From Pseudomonadota bacterium (GTDB lineage Bacteria; Pseudomonadota; Alphaproteobacteria; Caulobacterales; Caulobacteraceae): 5,288 nt of DNA. Below the pieces are notes generated by a model. The model made no database searches. It saw only the letters and a program-made list of their open reading frames with translations, and was not told the DNA's origin. Location of the stretch: assembly GCA_023412655.1 (NCBI GenBank), contig JAEYNH010000198.1:1-5288 (forward strand), written 5' to 3'. Positions 1-5,288 of the stretch are shown here, one piece after another (position 1 is the stretch's first letter; every line of letters starts with the position of its first letter). The position numbers were made by a program, and so were the translations under genes.

Positions 1-960
1 GGCCGATACTTCGGCGCCGCCGCCCGGATCGAGCTCATCCGCGACGACACGGCGCTACGCCGGACGCTGCTGCGCGACTGCGCGTGGGTGGCGCCCGAGT
101 TCCACATGAACTGGGACTATGTCGCCCCGGCGCCCGGACGCTGGAACTTCCGGGCGGCCGATGGTCTGGTCACCTTCGCCTCCGGCGCCGGCCTCGCCGT
201 CCGCGGCCACAGCCTGATCTGGGACCAGAGCACGCCCCGCTGGGCGCAGGACGCCCTGGCCCAGGATCGCGACTGGGGCCTCGTGCGCCGCCACTTCCGC
301 ACGCTCGTCGGCCGCTGGGGACCCAGGACCGCCGCCTGGAACGTCGTCAACGAACCGATCGCCCGCGACGGCGAGGGGCTGCTCCCCAGCGTCTTTCTCC
401 AGGCGTTCGGCCCGGACTACATCCGACGCGCCCTCGAGGAGGCCCACCACCTTGATCCGCAGGCGCGCCTGGCGATCAACGACTACGGCTTCGACTACGA
501 CAACCCCGTCGAGGCGGCGCGCCGACGCAGCTTCCTTCGCCTGCTGGAACAGCTGAAGGCCACGGGCGCGCCGCTGCACGAGGTCGGGGTCCAGGCGCAC
601 CTCGATCTCGGCAAGGGCCCGATCCGCCGCGAGCTGATCGCCCCCTTCCTCCAGTCCATCGCCGACCTCGACCTGCGCATCGTGATCAGCGAACTGGACG
701 TCCAGGAGCGGGACGCCTCCCTGCCGCTGGCCGAACGGGACCGGCGCGTGGCCGACGAGGTCCGCCGCGACCTCGACATCGCCCTGGATCAGCCGGCCGT
801 GGACGGGGTCTTCACCTGGGGCCTCAGTGACGCCCACTCCTGGCTCCAGCCGCCCGGCTCCGCGGGTGACGATGAGCTGAACCGCGGCCTGCCCTATGAC
901 GCCGAGCTCAGGGCCAAGCCCATGTACCGGGCGCTGCGGGACTCCCTGGCCCGCGCCTGA
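1..960 (+). CDS. GH10 endo-1,4-beta-xylanase-like glycoside hydrolase (5' end off window)
   Basis: The frame is open from base 1 and ends at a TGA at 958-960, giving 319 visible residues (numbered from the edge). Only the N-terminus is missing, including any signal peptide, because the fragment opens with the first barrel strand (YFGAAA). GH10 landmarks follow in order: RGH with His70 and Trp74, the acid/base motif WNVVNEP with Asn117-Glu118 (codon 352-354), NDYGF, Gln198-x-His200, the nucleophile motif ISELDV with Glu231 (codon 691-693), and Trp273/Trp281 in FTWG and HSW. Members are retaining hydrolases of beta-1,4-xylan or related glycans. Spacing matches Cex and Streptomyces XynA with a constant offset of 10 up to the acid/base. 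By that alignment the -2 subsite residues Asn44 and Lys47 are Phe34 and Asn37 here, and Gln87 is Ser77, so the substrate may not be plain xylan. The gene converges on the polysaccharide operon and so is not co-transcribed with it. The family is certain; the substrate is open. Confidence 0.93.
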   Translation, partial: GRYFGAAARIELIRDDTALRRTLLRDCAWVAPEFHMNWDYVAPAPGRWNFRAADGLVTFASGAGLAVRGHSLIWDQSTPRWAQDALAQDRDWGLVRRHFRTLVGRWGPRTAAWNVVNEPIARDGEGLLPSVFLQAFGPDYIRRALEEAHHLDPQARLAINDYGFDYDNPVEAARRRSFLRLLEQLKATGAPLHEVGVQAHLDLGKGPIRRELIAPFLQSIADLDLRIVISELDVQERDASLPLAERDRRVADEVRRDLDIALDQPAVDGVFTWGLSDAHSWLQPPGSAGDDELNRGLPYDAELRAKPMYRALRDSLARA

Positions 961-965
961 GGCGC
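953..965. repeat. Short inverted repeat over the GH10 stop codon
   Basis: GCGCC and GGCGC flank the TGA stop of the GH10 gene, forming a 5-bp GC stem with a 3-nt loop in the 11-nt gap between two convergent genes. No T-tract follows on either strand, so it is not a convincing intrinsic terminator. It could weakly act as one in both directions, or be chance in GC-rich DNA. Confidence 0.25.
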
Positions 966-971
966 CCACCT

Positions 972-2111
972 TCACACCACCAGCCGGCTCTCGGCCAGCT
1001 GCCGCAGGCTCTCTTCCGCCCGGTCCTCGGGACGCCCGACGCTGGCCACCCAGTCCACCAGCTCGCCCAGCCCGCTCTCCAGATCGCGCGGCGGCGGGGC
1101 CCCGAAGGCGGCCCGGAAGCGGGCCACGTCCGGATAGCAGTGCCGGATGTCCCCTGCCCGCGACTGCTGCAGGAACTCCGGGGCGATGTTCCGGTGCAGC
1201 ACCCGGGCGAGGAGCGCGGCCAGATCGCCGATGCCGATGGGCCGGCCGCTGCCGATGTTGAAGGCGTCCCAGAGCGGCGCATCGCTCTCCAGCACCGTCG
1301 CGAAGGCCTCGGCCACGTCCGAGACGTGCACGAAGTCGCGCAGCTGGGCGCCGTCCTCGAACACCAGGGGGGGCCGGTCGTTTAGCAGCCGCGAGATGAA
1401 GATCGCCGCCACCCCGGTATAGGGATTGCTCAGGGCCTGCCGGGAGCCGTAGGCGTTGAACAGCCGCAGGGCGATCGTCGGGATGTCCAGGGCCCGGCCC
1501 ACGGCCAGGAACATGTCCTCGTGGTCGCGCTTGTTGACGGCGTAGATCGAGGCCGGCTGCAGGCGCTTGTCCTCCGCCGTCGGCATCGGCTCCAGGACCT
1601 CGCCGTCCCGCTCCAGGTCCCAGCGCCGGGCCATAAGCTGTTCGCGGCTGCGCGGCTGTGGCGTGACCATCTCGCCGGTGGACGGCCGCCGATAGGCGCC
1701 CTCCCCGTAGATCGACATGGACGAGGCCACGGCCATGCGCCGGACCGTATGGCCGCCCCGGGCCAGGGCCTGCAGGATGACGGCCGCCCCCAGGGTGTTG
1801 TTGAGCGTATAGTCCACCATGTGGGTCATGCTTTGGCCGACCCCCACCGAGGCGGCCAGGTGAACCAGGTGGGTGACGCCCGGCAGCGCCGCCTCGAACA
1901 CCCCCGGCTGCAGGATGTCGCCCCGCACCCGCCGGACCCGCCGGTCGAGGTAGATGGGCCAGCCGTCCGCATCCCGGTCGGCCTTGCCGTGCACCTGGGG
2001 CAGCAGGCAGTCGAGGACGGTGACCTCGAAACCGCGGGCCAGCAGCGTGTCCGCCAGATGCGAGCCGATGAAGCCGGCGCCGCCGGTGATGAGCGCATGA
2101 CGCGGGGCCAT
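972..2111 (-). CDS. NAD-dependent sugar-nucleotide epimerase, extended SDR, dTDP-L-rhamnose 4-epimerase-like
   Basis: This is a 379-residue extended short-chain dehydrogenase/reductase. It has the Rossmann motif TGGAGFIG at residues 9-16, Asp34 ending strand 2 (VLD), the HLAASVG segment at 84-90, the serines of SSMSIYG at 130-136 and the catalytic pair Tyr190-x3-Lys194 (YAVNK). A roughly 45-residue insert before the catalytic Tyr, ending PTAEDK, together with the NAYGSRQALSNPYTG stretch (219-233), is typical of the group containing WbiB-type dTDP-L-rhamnose 4-epimerases. The Cys-x2-Cys pair that many relatives carry in that insert is absent (WDLERDGEVLEP here). The likely role is to epimerise a nucleotide-activated deoxy-sugar in the cytoplasm as a donor for the neighbouring glycosyltransferase. 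The ATG at 2111 is chosen because it has a GGAG 8 nt upstream and lies 8 residues before the glycine motif. The frame stays open to 2639, but that stretch overlaps the glycosyltransferase. It is the last gene of the operon, 32 nt after the glycosyltransferase. The exact sugar substrate is uncertain. Confidence 0.92.
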   Translation of the reverse strand: MAPRHALITGGAGFIGSHLADTLLARGFEVTVLDCLLPQVHGKADRDADGWPIYLDRRVRRVRGDILQPGVFEAALPGVTHLVHLAASVGVGQSMTHMVDYTLNNTLGAAVILQALARGGHTVRRMAVASSMSIYGEGAYRRPSTGEMVTPQPRSREQLMARRWDLERDGEVLEPMPTAEDKRLQPASIYAVNKRDHEDMFLAVGRALDIPTIALRLFNAYGSRQALSNPYTGVAAIFISRLLNDRPPLVFEDGAQLRDFVHVSDVAEAFATVLESDAPLWDAFNIGSGRPIGIGDLAALLARVLHRNIAPEFLQQSRAGDIRHCYPDVARFRAAFGAPPPRDLESGLGELVDWVASVGRPEDRAEESLRQLAESRLVV

Positions 2112-2119
2112 GGGAGGGA

Positions 2120-2123
2120 CTCC
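2120..2123 (-). promoter_or_regulatory. Ribosome binding site of the epimerase gene
   Basis: GGAG on the minus strand sits 8 nt before the ATG at 2111. It decides the start: the open frame continues 176 codons further upstream, but that part runs inside the preceding glycosyltransferase gene. Confidence 0.6.
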
Positions 2124-2143
2124 GGGAATGTGCGTGGGCAGGA

Positions 2144-3580
2144 TCAGCTGACGGCCTGGTGGGCGGCGCCGCCGTAGTGGACCTGGATCAGGTCCTCGTT
2201 GGCGTTGACCTTCTCGGTCCGCTCCCAGACCTGGCCGAGATCGCGCAGGTACATCCAGATGCCGATCGCCTGCGGCACGAGCCACAGCCACCACCAGGCG
2301 ATCACGAACAGCGGGTTGACCCGCAGCATGTAGGCGGCCCGCGCCCGGACGCTGTCGAGCACCAGGCCGGTGCGCCGCCAGGTGTTGGCGTAGAGGCAGG
2401 CCAGGGACACGAGGAAGCCCAGCGTGTTCGCCACCGCCAGCCCGACCAGCCAGGCCGGCATCACGTTCTGGCCGTCGAGCAGCGTCCAGGCCGCCCAGGC
2501 GCCGACCGGATAGCCGACCACATTGATCCACAGGGACAGGCAGGGCAGGAAGTTCAGCCAGGCTTTGAGCTTCTCCAGCGGCGTGAAGCCCATCCGCGTC
2601 AGCGGCTCGCCGAGACTCTGGAGAAAGCCGCAGATCCAACGTTTGCGCTGGGTGATCCCGCGCCCGAAGGTCAGCGGCACCTCCTCGATCAGCGGGCTTT
2701 CGATGATCCCCAGGCGCTTGCCGTTCTTCCAGAACCGCATCCCCACTTCCGGATCCTCGATGGTGATCCAGGGATGGAAGCTGCCCAGCTCGTAGAGGTC
2801 CGAGGCCCGGAAGAAGAGACCCTTGCCCAGCATCCAGAACGGCTGGCGCCCGCCGCCCGAGAGGTGGGCGTACTTCATGCCGTCCCAGTTCATGTGGTCC
2901 AGGGCGTGCCAGCTGGCCGCCAGGCTGGCGTTCAGGTTGCCGGCGACGTTCTTGGCCTGGAGCACGTCATAGCGGCGCATGCCGGCGACGGCGGCGATGA
3001 AGTGGCCCGGCGGCGGGCAACTGTCCGCATCGATGTAGTTGACGAGGAACTCCTCCCCGCGCCGCGCCCGATGCACCTGGTAGAAGGCGTAGATCAGCTG
3101 CCGGGTCTTCTTGGGGGGCAGCTTCCGCTCCCCCGCATGCCGGCCCACGTGCCACCAGTAGCACCTGGGGTTGGCGTCCCAGGTTTCCCAGACGAGCTGC
3201 CAGCTGGGATCGTCCGTTGGGGGCGTCTCCAGCACCTCCAGGAACGGGAACTCGGCCTGCAGCCGGCGCAGCGCGGCGATGGTGGGCGCATCGTCCCAGT
3301 TGGGAACGGCTATGACCTGCCGTTTCGCCGCCGGATAGCGGATCCGTCCCAGGGCCACGAGCGTGGTCCGCATGGTGGATTCCAGCTCGTTGAGCACCGG
3401 ATAGAACATGACGATGTGCGGATAGTCCCGCGCCGGAACCTGCTCGGCGTCGGCCATGCGCACGCGGTCGATGGGCAGGCTGTAGAGGTAGAGCTCGTTC
3501 AGGAACCCCAGCGCATAGAGGACCTGGGTGGCGGCGAAGACCACCACCAGCAGCGCGGTGATGTCGAGGGTGTCTAGCAT
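2144..3580 (-). CDS. Membrane glycosyltransferase family 2 with DxD and QxxRW motifs (processive-type)
   Basis: This 478-residue inner-membrane protein has an N-terminal transmembrane helix (about 7-27), a cytosolic GT-A domain, then three or four hydrophobic segments (about 340-368, 375-398, 421-445). The GT domain shows the nucleotide-binding start YPVLNE (60-65), an early Asp pair (NWDD, 94-97), the metal-binding YIDADS with Asp184 and Asp186, the acceptor/base region ITIED (Glu275-Asp276, in place of TED) and QRKRW (Gln311, Arg314, Trp315). DxD, xED and QxxRW followed by membrane helices is the pattern of cellulose-, hyaluronan- and chitin-synthase-like enzymes, which polymerise and often translocate a glycan from UDP-sugars. 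There is no PilZ domain, so no direct c-di-GMP control of the BcsA type is visible. The ATG at 3580 lacks a clear Shine-Dalgarno sequence but is supported by the N-terminal helix. It begins 40 nt after the UDP-xylose synthase gene. Sugar donor and linkage cannot be read from the sequence; UDP-xylose is suggested only by context. Confidence 0.93.
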   Translation of the reverse strand: MLDTLDITALLVVVFAATQVLYALGFLNELYLYSLPIDRVRMADAEQVPARDYPHIVMFYPVLNELESTMRTTLVALGRIRYPAAKRQVIAVPNWDDAPTIAALRRLQAEFPFLEVLETPPTDDPSWQLVWETWDANPRCYWWHVGRHAGERKLPPKKTRQLIYAFYQVHRARRGEEFLVNYIDADSCPPPGHFIAAVAGMRRYDVLQAKNVAGNLNASLAASWHALDHMNWDGMKYAHLSGGGRQPFWMLGKGLFFRASDLYELGSFHPWITIEDPEVGMRFWKNGKRLGIIESPLIEEVPLTFGRGITQRKRWICGFLQSLGEPLTRMGFTPLEKLKAWLNFLPCLSLWINVVGYPVGAWAAWTLLDGQNVMPAWLVGLAVANTLGFLVSLACLYANTWRRTGLVLDSVRARAAYMLRVNPLFVIAWWWLWLVPQAIGIWMYLRDLGQVWERTEKVNANEDLIQVHYGGAAHQAVS

Positions 3581-3620
3581 CTGGAGGCCCCAGGCGCGGT
3601 TGGACGGTCGATGGGGCGGA

Positions 3621-4643
3621 TCACAGGGCCACGCCCTTGCCCACGGCGAGGCCAGCCTGGCGCCGCTGACGCTGCATCCTGCGAAGGAAGCTGACGACGG
3701 TGCGCTCCAGCCCGTCGCGAAGCGGCACCTGAGGGGACCAGCCCAGGCGCGCCTCCGCCAGGCGGATGTCGGGCCGCCTGCGGCGGGGATCGTCGGTGGG
3801 CAGCGGCCGGTGGACGATGCGCGAACGCGAGCCGGTGATCTCCAGCACCAGCTCGGCCAGCTCGCGCACCGTGATCTCGGCCGGATTGCCCAGGTTCACC
3901 GGCCCGCGGAGGTCGGCAGGCGCGGCCATCATCCGCAGGAAGCCATCCACCAGGTCCTCAACGAAGCAGAACGAGCGGGTCTGCGAACCGTCGCCGTAGA
4001 GGGTGAGGTCCTCGCCGTTCAGCGCCTGGACGATGAAGTTCGAGACCACCCGCCCGTCCTCGAACTGCATGCGCGGTCCATAGGTGTTGAAGATCCGCAC
4101 GATCTTCACCGGGACGCCCCACTGGGCGCTGTAGTCGGTGAACAGGGTCTCGGCGAAGCGCTTGCCCTCGTCGTAGCAGGCCCGGGGACCGATCGGGTTC
4201 ACGTGGCCGCGGTACGCCTCGGTCTGGGGGTGAACCTCCGGGTCGCCATAGACCTCCGAGGTCGAGGCCTGGAAGGCGCAGGCGCCGTCCCGCCGCGCGC
4301 GCTCCAGCACGTTGAGCGATCCCAGGGCGCAGGCCAGGGCGGTGCGCACCCTGTCCGCCTGGTAGTGCACCGGTGAGGCCGGGCAGGCGAGATTGTAGAT
4401 CTCGTCAAATCTCGGCAAGTCTTCGGGCAGCGGCCTCGAGATATCGTGGTCGATCAGGGTGAACCGCGGCGCCCCGAAGAGTCCCTCGATGTTCTCCGCC
4501 GAACCGGTCTGGAAATTGTCGATGCAGACGACTTCGCATCCCCGGGCCAGCAACGCCTCGCACAGGTGCGAGCCGATGAAACCCGCGCCGCCGGCCACCG
4601 CCACAACCTTGCCGCCGCCGCGCGCGAAGCGCCGCTCGGACAT
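3621..4643 (-). CDS. uxs: UDP-glucuronate decarboxylase (UDP-xylose synthase)
   Basis: This is a 340-residue extended SDR that converts UDP-glucuronate to UDP-xylose plus CO2 through a bound-NAD 4-keto intermediate (EC 4.1.1.35). Numbered from the ATG at 4643, it shows AGGAGFIG (17-24), Asp42 in CIDNFQTGS for NAD binding, YNLACPASPVHYQ (83-95), STSEVYGDP with Thr128, Ser129 and Glu130, and YDEGK with Tyr157/Lys161. It also has RIFNTYGPRM (183-192) and RRRPDI (288-293), whose Arg matches the catalytic Arg of ArnA-type decarboxylases. These segments are nearly diagnostic for UXS. The frame extends to an ATG at 4763, adding 40 residues. That extension is Ala/Gly/Pro-rich, then uses codons rare here (AGA, TCA, TCT, TTT) just before 4643, and 340 residues is the normal family length, so 4643 is preferred. 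Neither start has a clear ribosome site. As the first gene of the operon it supplies donor sugar to the downstream glycosyltransferase. Confidence 0.95.
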   Translation of the reverse strand: MSERRFARGGGKVVAVAGGAGFIGSHLCEALLARGCEVVCIDNFQTGSAENIEGLFGAPRFTLIDHDISRPLPEDLPRFDEIYNLACPASPVHYQADRVRTALACALGSLNVLERARRDGACAFQASTSEVYGDPEVHPQTEAYRGHVNPIGPRACYDEGKRFAETLFTDYSAQWGVPVKIVRIFNTYGPRMQFEDGRVVSNFIVQALNGEDLTLYGDGSQTRSFCFVEDLVDGFLRMMAAPADLRGPVNLGNPAEITVRELAELVLEITGSRSRIVHRPLPTDDPRRRRPDIRLAEARLGWSPQVPLRDGLERTVVSFLRRMQRQRRQAGLAVGKGVAL

Positions 4644-4715
4644 GTCTGAAAACGTTCTGATTTCCGAGATTCTAGACGACGGAAAGTCACTCGCCGCGGC
4701 TCCGGGCGGCGCCCC

Positions 4716-4733
4716 GCCGCCGCCGGCGGCGGC
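4716..4733. repeat. 18-bp perfect GC palindrome in the UDP-xylose synthase leader
   Basis: GCCGCCGCCGGCGGCGGC reads the same on both strands. As RNA it could fold into a stem of about 7 GC pairs with a 4-nt loop, or dimerise. It lies 73 nt upstream of the preferred start at 4643. If translation begins at 4763, it instead encodes three Ala and three Gly codons. Whether it is a leader hairpin or a simple codon run is undecided. Confidence 0.4.
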
Positions 4734-4833
4734 CTGGCCTGAATGGTCGCTGCGCATGGTCATCGCCGGCCCGTCCGTGCTGTGGGTTAGACGTCAGGTG
4801 GCGACGCTCTCACGGCCCCCAGCGCCCGAACAT

Positions 4834-4839
4834 TGTCAA
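4834..4839 (-). promoter_or_regulatory. TTGACA -35-like hexamer facing the polysaccharide operon
   Basis: The minus strand reads TTGACA, a perfect sigma-70 -35 consensus, in the expected direction for the UDP-xylose synthase operon. The -10 position at 16-19 nt spacing reads around GCCGTGAG, which is a poor match, so this is half a promoter at best. Transcription from it would start near 4803, giving a leader of about 160 nt to the 4643 start or about 40 nt to the 4763 start. Confidence 0.25.
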
Positions 4840-4917
4840 AAGCCACCAACCCGCCCGGTTTCGCGAGGGTTCTTCCGATCATCTTGCGACCGCCCTCCGC
4901 CGACTGCAGACGCTCAG

Positions 4918-4930
4918 TACATCTTATGTA
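4918..4930. repeat. AT-rich inverted repeat upstream of the secreted coiled-coil gene (possible operator)
   Basis: TACAT and ATGTA arms flank a CTT centre, inside otherwise GC-rich DNA and 64 nt before the GTG start at 4995. The position and symmetry suit a dimeric regulator site, or an AT-rich -10 region (TTATGT or TATGTA) for the plus-strand gene, though no matching -35 is seen 16-18 nt upstream. No specific regulator is recognised. Confidence 0.3.
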
Positions 4931-4982
4931 AAAGGGAGCACGTCCTCCCCCTGCTAACTGGCCCCTCGGCTGTCCAAGACGA

Positions 4983-4987
4983 AGGGG
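4983..4987 (+). promoter_or_regulatory. Ribosome binding site of the secreted coiled-coil gene
   Basis: AGGGG lies 7 nt before the GTG at 4995. The combination supports a GTG start, as no in-frame ATG precedes it after the stop TAA at 4929-4931. Confidence 0.45.
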
Positions 4988-4994
4988 AACCCCC

Positions 4995-5288
4995 GTGCCC
5001 AAGATCTTGCTCTGCGCGACGGGCTCCGCCCTCGCGCTCGGACTGACCGCCCTCGCCCCTCCGGCCCGGGCGCAGAGCCCGGAGGTCCCGGATGGTTTCG
5101 CGAAATCACTTGTGGGACTCCAAGTTCAGCTCGCCGCCCAACAGGCCCTTCTGGAACGCCAGGCGGCCGAGATCGAACGCCTGAAGCGTCTCTCCGACGC
5201 GATGCTCGCCGCCGCCCAGGGCCGCGGCCAGGCCACAGCCGCGCCGCCTGTCGCCCAGATCCCGCCGCCCGCCCGCCCCACGGTGGGC
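4995..5288 (+). CDS. Secreted coiled-coil protein, possibly N-terminus of an outer-membrane porin (3' end off window)
   Basis: Ninety-eight codons are visible from a GTG start, with no stop before the right edge. Residues 1-26 form a Sec signal peptide: Lys3, a hydrophobic core at 4-21, then Pro-Pro and an Ala-Arg-Ala cleavage site before Gln27. From about 36 to 75 is an amphipathic helix with Leu39, Leu46, Leu53 and Ile60 exactly seven apart, and Leu42, Leu63 and Met70 on the companion positions, so a coiled coil is likely. A Pro/Ala-rich linker (about 80-96) follows. A signal peptide, short coiled coil and linker before a barrel is seen in trimeric porins such as DcaP-like and phosphate-selective porin-like proteins, but the diagnostic part lies outside the window, so the family is not assigned. 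It is transcribed divergently from the polysaccharide operon, so a role in glycan export or uptake is possible but unproven. Confidence 0.75.
   Translation, partial: MPKILLCATGSALALGLTALAPPARAQSPEVPDGFAKSLVGLQVQLAAQQALLERQAAEIERLKRLSDAMLAAAQGRGQATAAPPVAQIPPPARPTVG

Larger units (their letters stand above)
4644..4994. promoter_or_regulatory. Divergent intergenic region, candidate control region for both operons
   Basis: About 350 bases separate the start of UDP-xylose synthase (minus) from the start of the secreted coiled-coil gene (plus), so promoters for both directions should lie here. It is compositionally uneven. Positions 4644-4690 and 4918-4935 are AT-rich for this genome, while 4691-4740 is extremely GC-rich and holds a perfect palindrome. 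A TTGACA hexamer faces the minus-strand operon. No convincing full sigma-70 promoter is visible in either direction. A small minus-strand open frame (5002-4787) lies across it but has no recognisable domain or start signal. If translation of the minus-strand gene starts at 4763, the region shrinks to 4764-4994. Confidence 0.5.

Noticed and set aside
55..975. Minus-strand 306-codon open frame opposite the GH10 gene
   Set aside because: The plus strand encodes an unmistakable GH10 domain over the same span; the antisense product shows no family motif.
1367..1373. Run of seven G in the epimerase gene as a possible frameshift
   Set aside because: The reading frame stays intact through it and encodes the conserved RPPLVFEDG segment, so there is no sign of an error or slippage site in use.
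2112..2639. In-frame upstream extension of the epimerase by 176 codons
   Set aside because: It lies antiphase inside the glycosyltransferase C-terminal coding region, has no domain, and a GGAG-preceded ATG at 2111 sits right before the Rossmann motif.
2159..3577. Plus-strand 472-codon open frame opposite the glycosyltransferase
   Set aside because: It mirrors a strongly supported gene on the other strand. Its product is rich in Pro, Gly, His and Arg with no domain, as expected for antisense frames in GC-rich DNA.
3528..4376. Plus-strand 282-codon open frame spanning the glycosyltransferase/UXS junction
   Set aside because: It crosses two well-supported minus-strand genes and has no recognisable motif.
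4787..5002. Small minus-strand open frame of 71 codons in the divergent intergenic region
   Set aside because: It has no ribosome binding site or domain, overlaps the start of the plus-strand secreted gene, and covers the likely promoter region.
4459..5046. Plus-strand 195-codon open frame across the UXS start and intergenic region
   Set aside because: It overlaps the UXS N-terminus antisense and the start of the signal-peptide gene in another frame, with no domain-like sequence.

Overview
The window is GC-rich throughout, with G or C at most third codon positions and short intergenic gaps. This, together with weak or absent Shine-Dalgarno sequences and the protein types present, suggests a high-GC proteobacterium, most likely an alphaproteobacterium. 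That placement is inference; there is no rRNA or other phylogenetic marker here.

Layout, left to right. (1) Positions 1-960 (+) carry a glycoside hydrolase family 10 (GH10, endo-xylanase fold) gene cut at the left edge, with nearly the whole catalytic barrel visible. (2) It converges, with an 11-nt gap, on a three-gene minus-strand operon that reads from about 4643 down to 972. In transcription order the operon is a UDP-glucuronate decarboxylase (UXS, makes UDP-xylose; 4643-3621), a membrane-embedded glycosyltransferase 2 with DxD and QxxRW motifs (3580-2144), and an extended SDR sugar-nucleotide epimerase of the dTDP-L-rhamnose 4-epimerase-like group (2111-972). The genes are separated by 40 and 32 nt. 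(3) Positions 4644-4994 are a divergent intergenic region with a TTGACA -35-like element on the minus strand, an 18-bp GC palindrome and an AT-rich 13-bp inverted repeat. (4) A plus-strand gene starts at a GTG at 4995 and runs off the right edge. It encodes a Sec signal peptide followed by a heptad-repeat coiled coil, as in the N-termini of some trimeric outer-membrane porins.

Working model (inference): the locus makes a cell-surface polysaccharide. UXS supplies UDP-xylose, the epimerase supplies a second modified sugar nucleotide, the QxxRW glycosyltransferase polymerises or extends the glycan at the inner membrane, and the GH10 enzyme trims, edits or releases it, as BcsZ does for cellulose. 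The most notable detail is that the GH10 enzyme keeps both catalytic glutamates but has replaced residues that bind the -2 sugar in classical xylanases. This suggests a dedicated, non-classical substrate, possibly the glycan made by the adjacent operon. No mobile elements, tRNAs, rRNAs or CRISPR arrays were seen.
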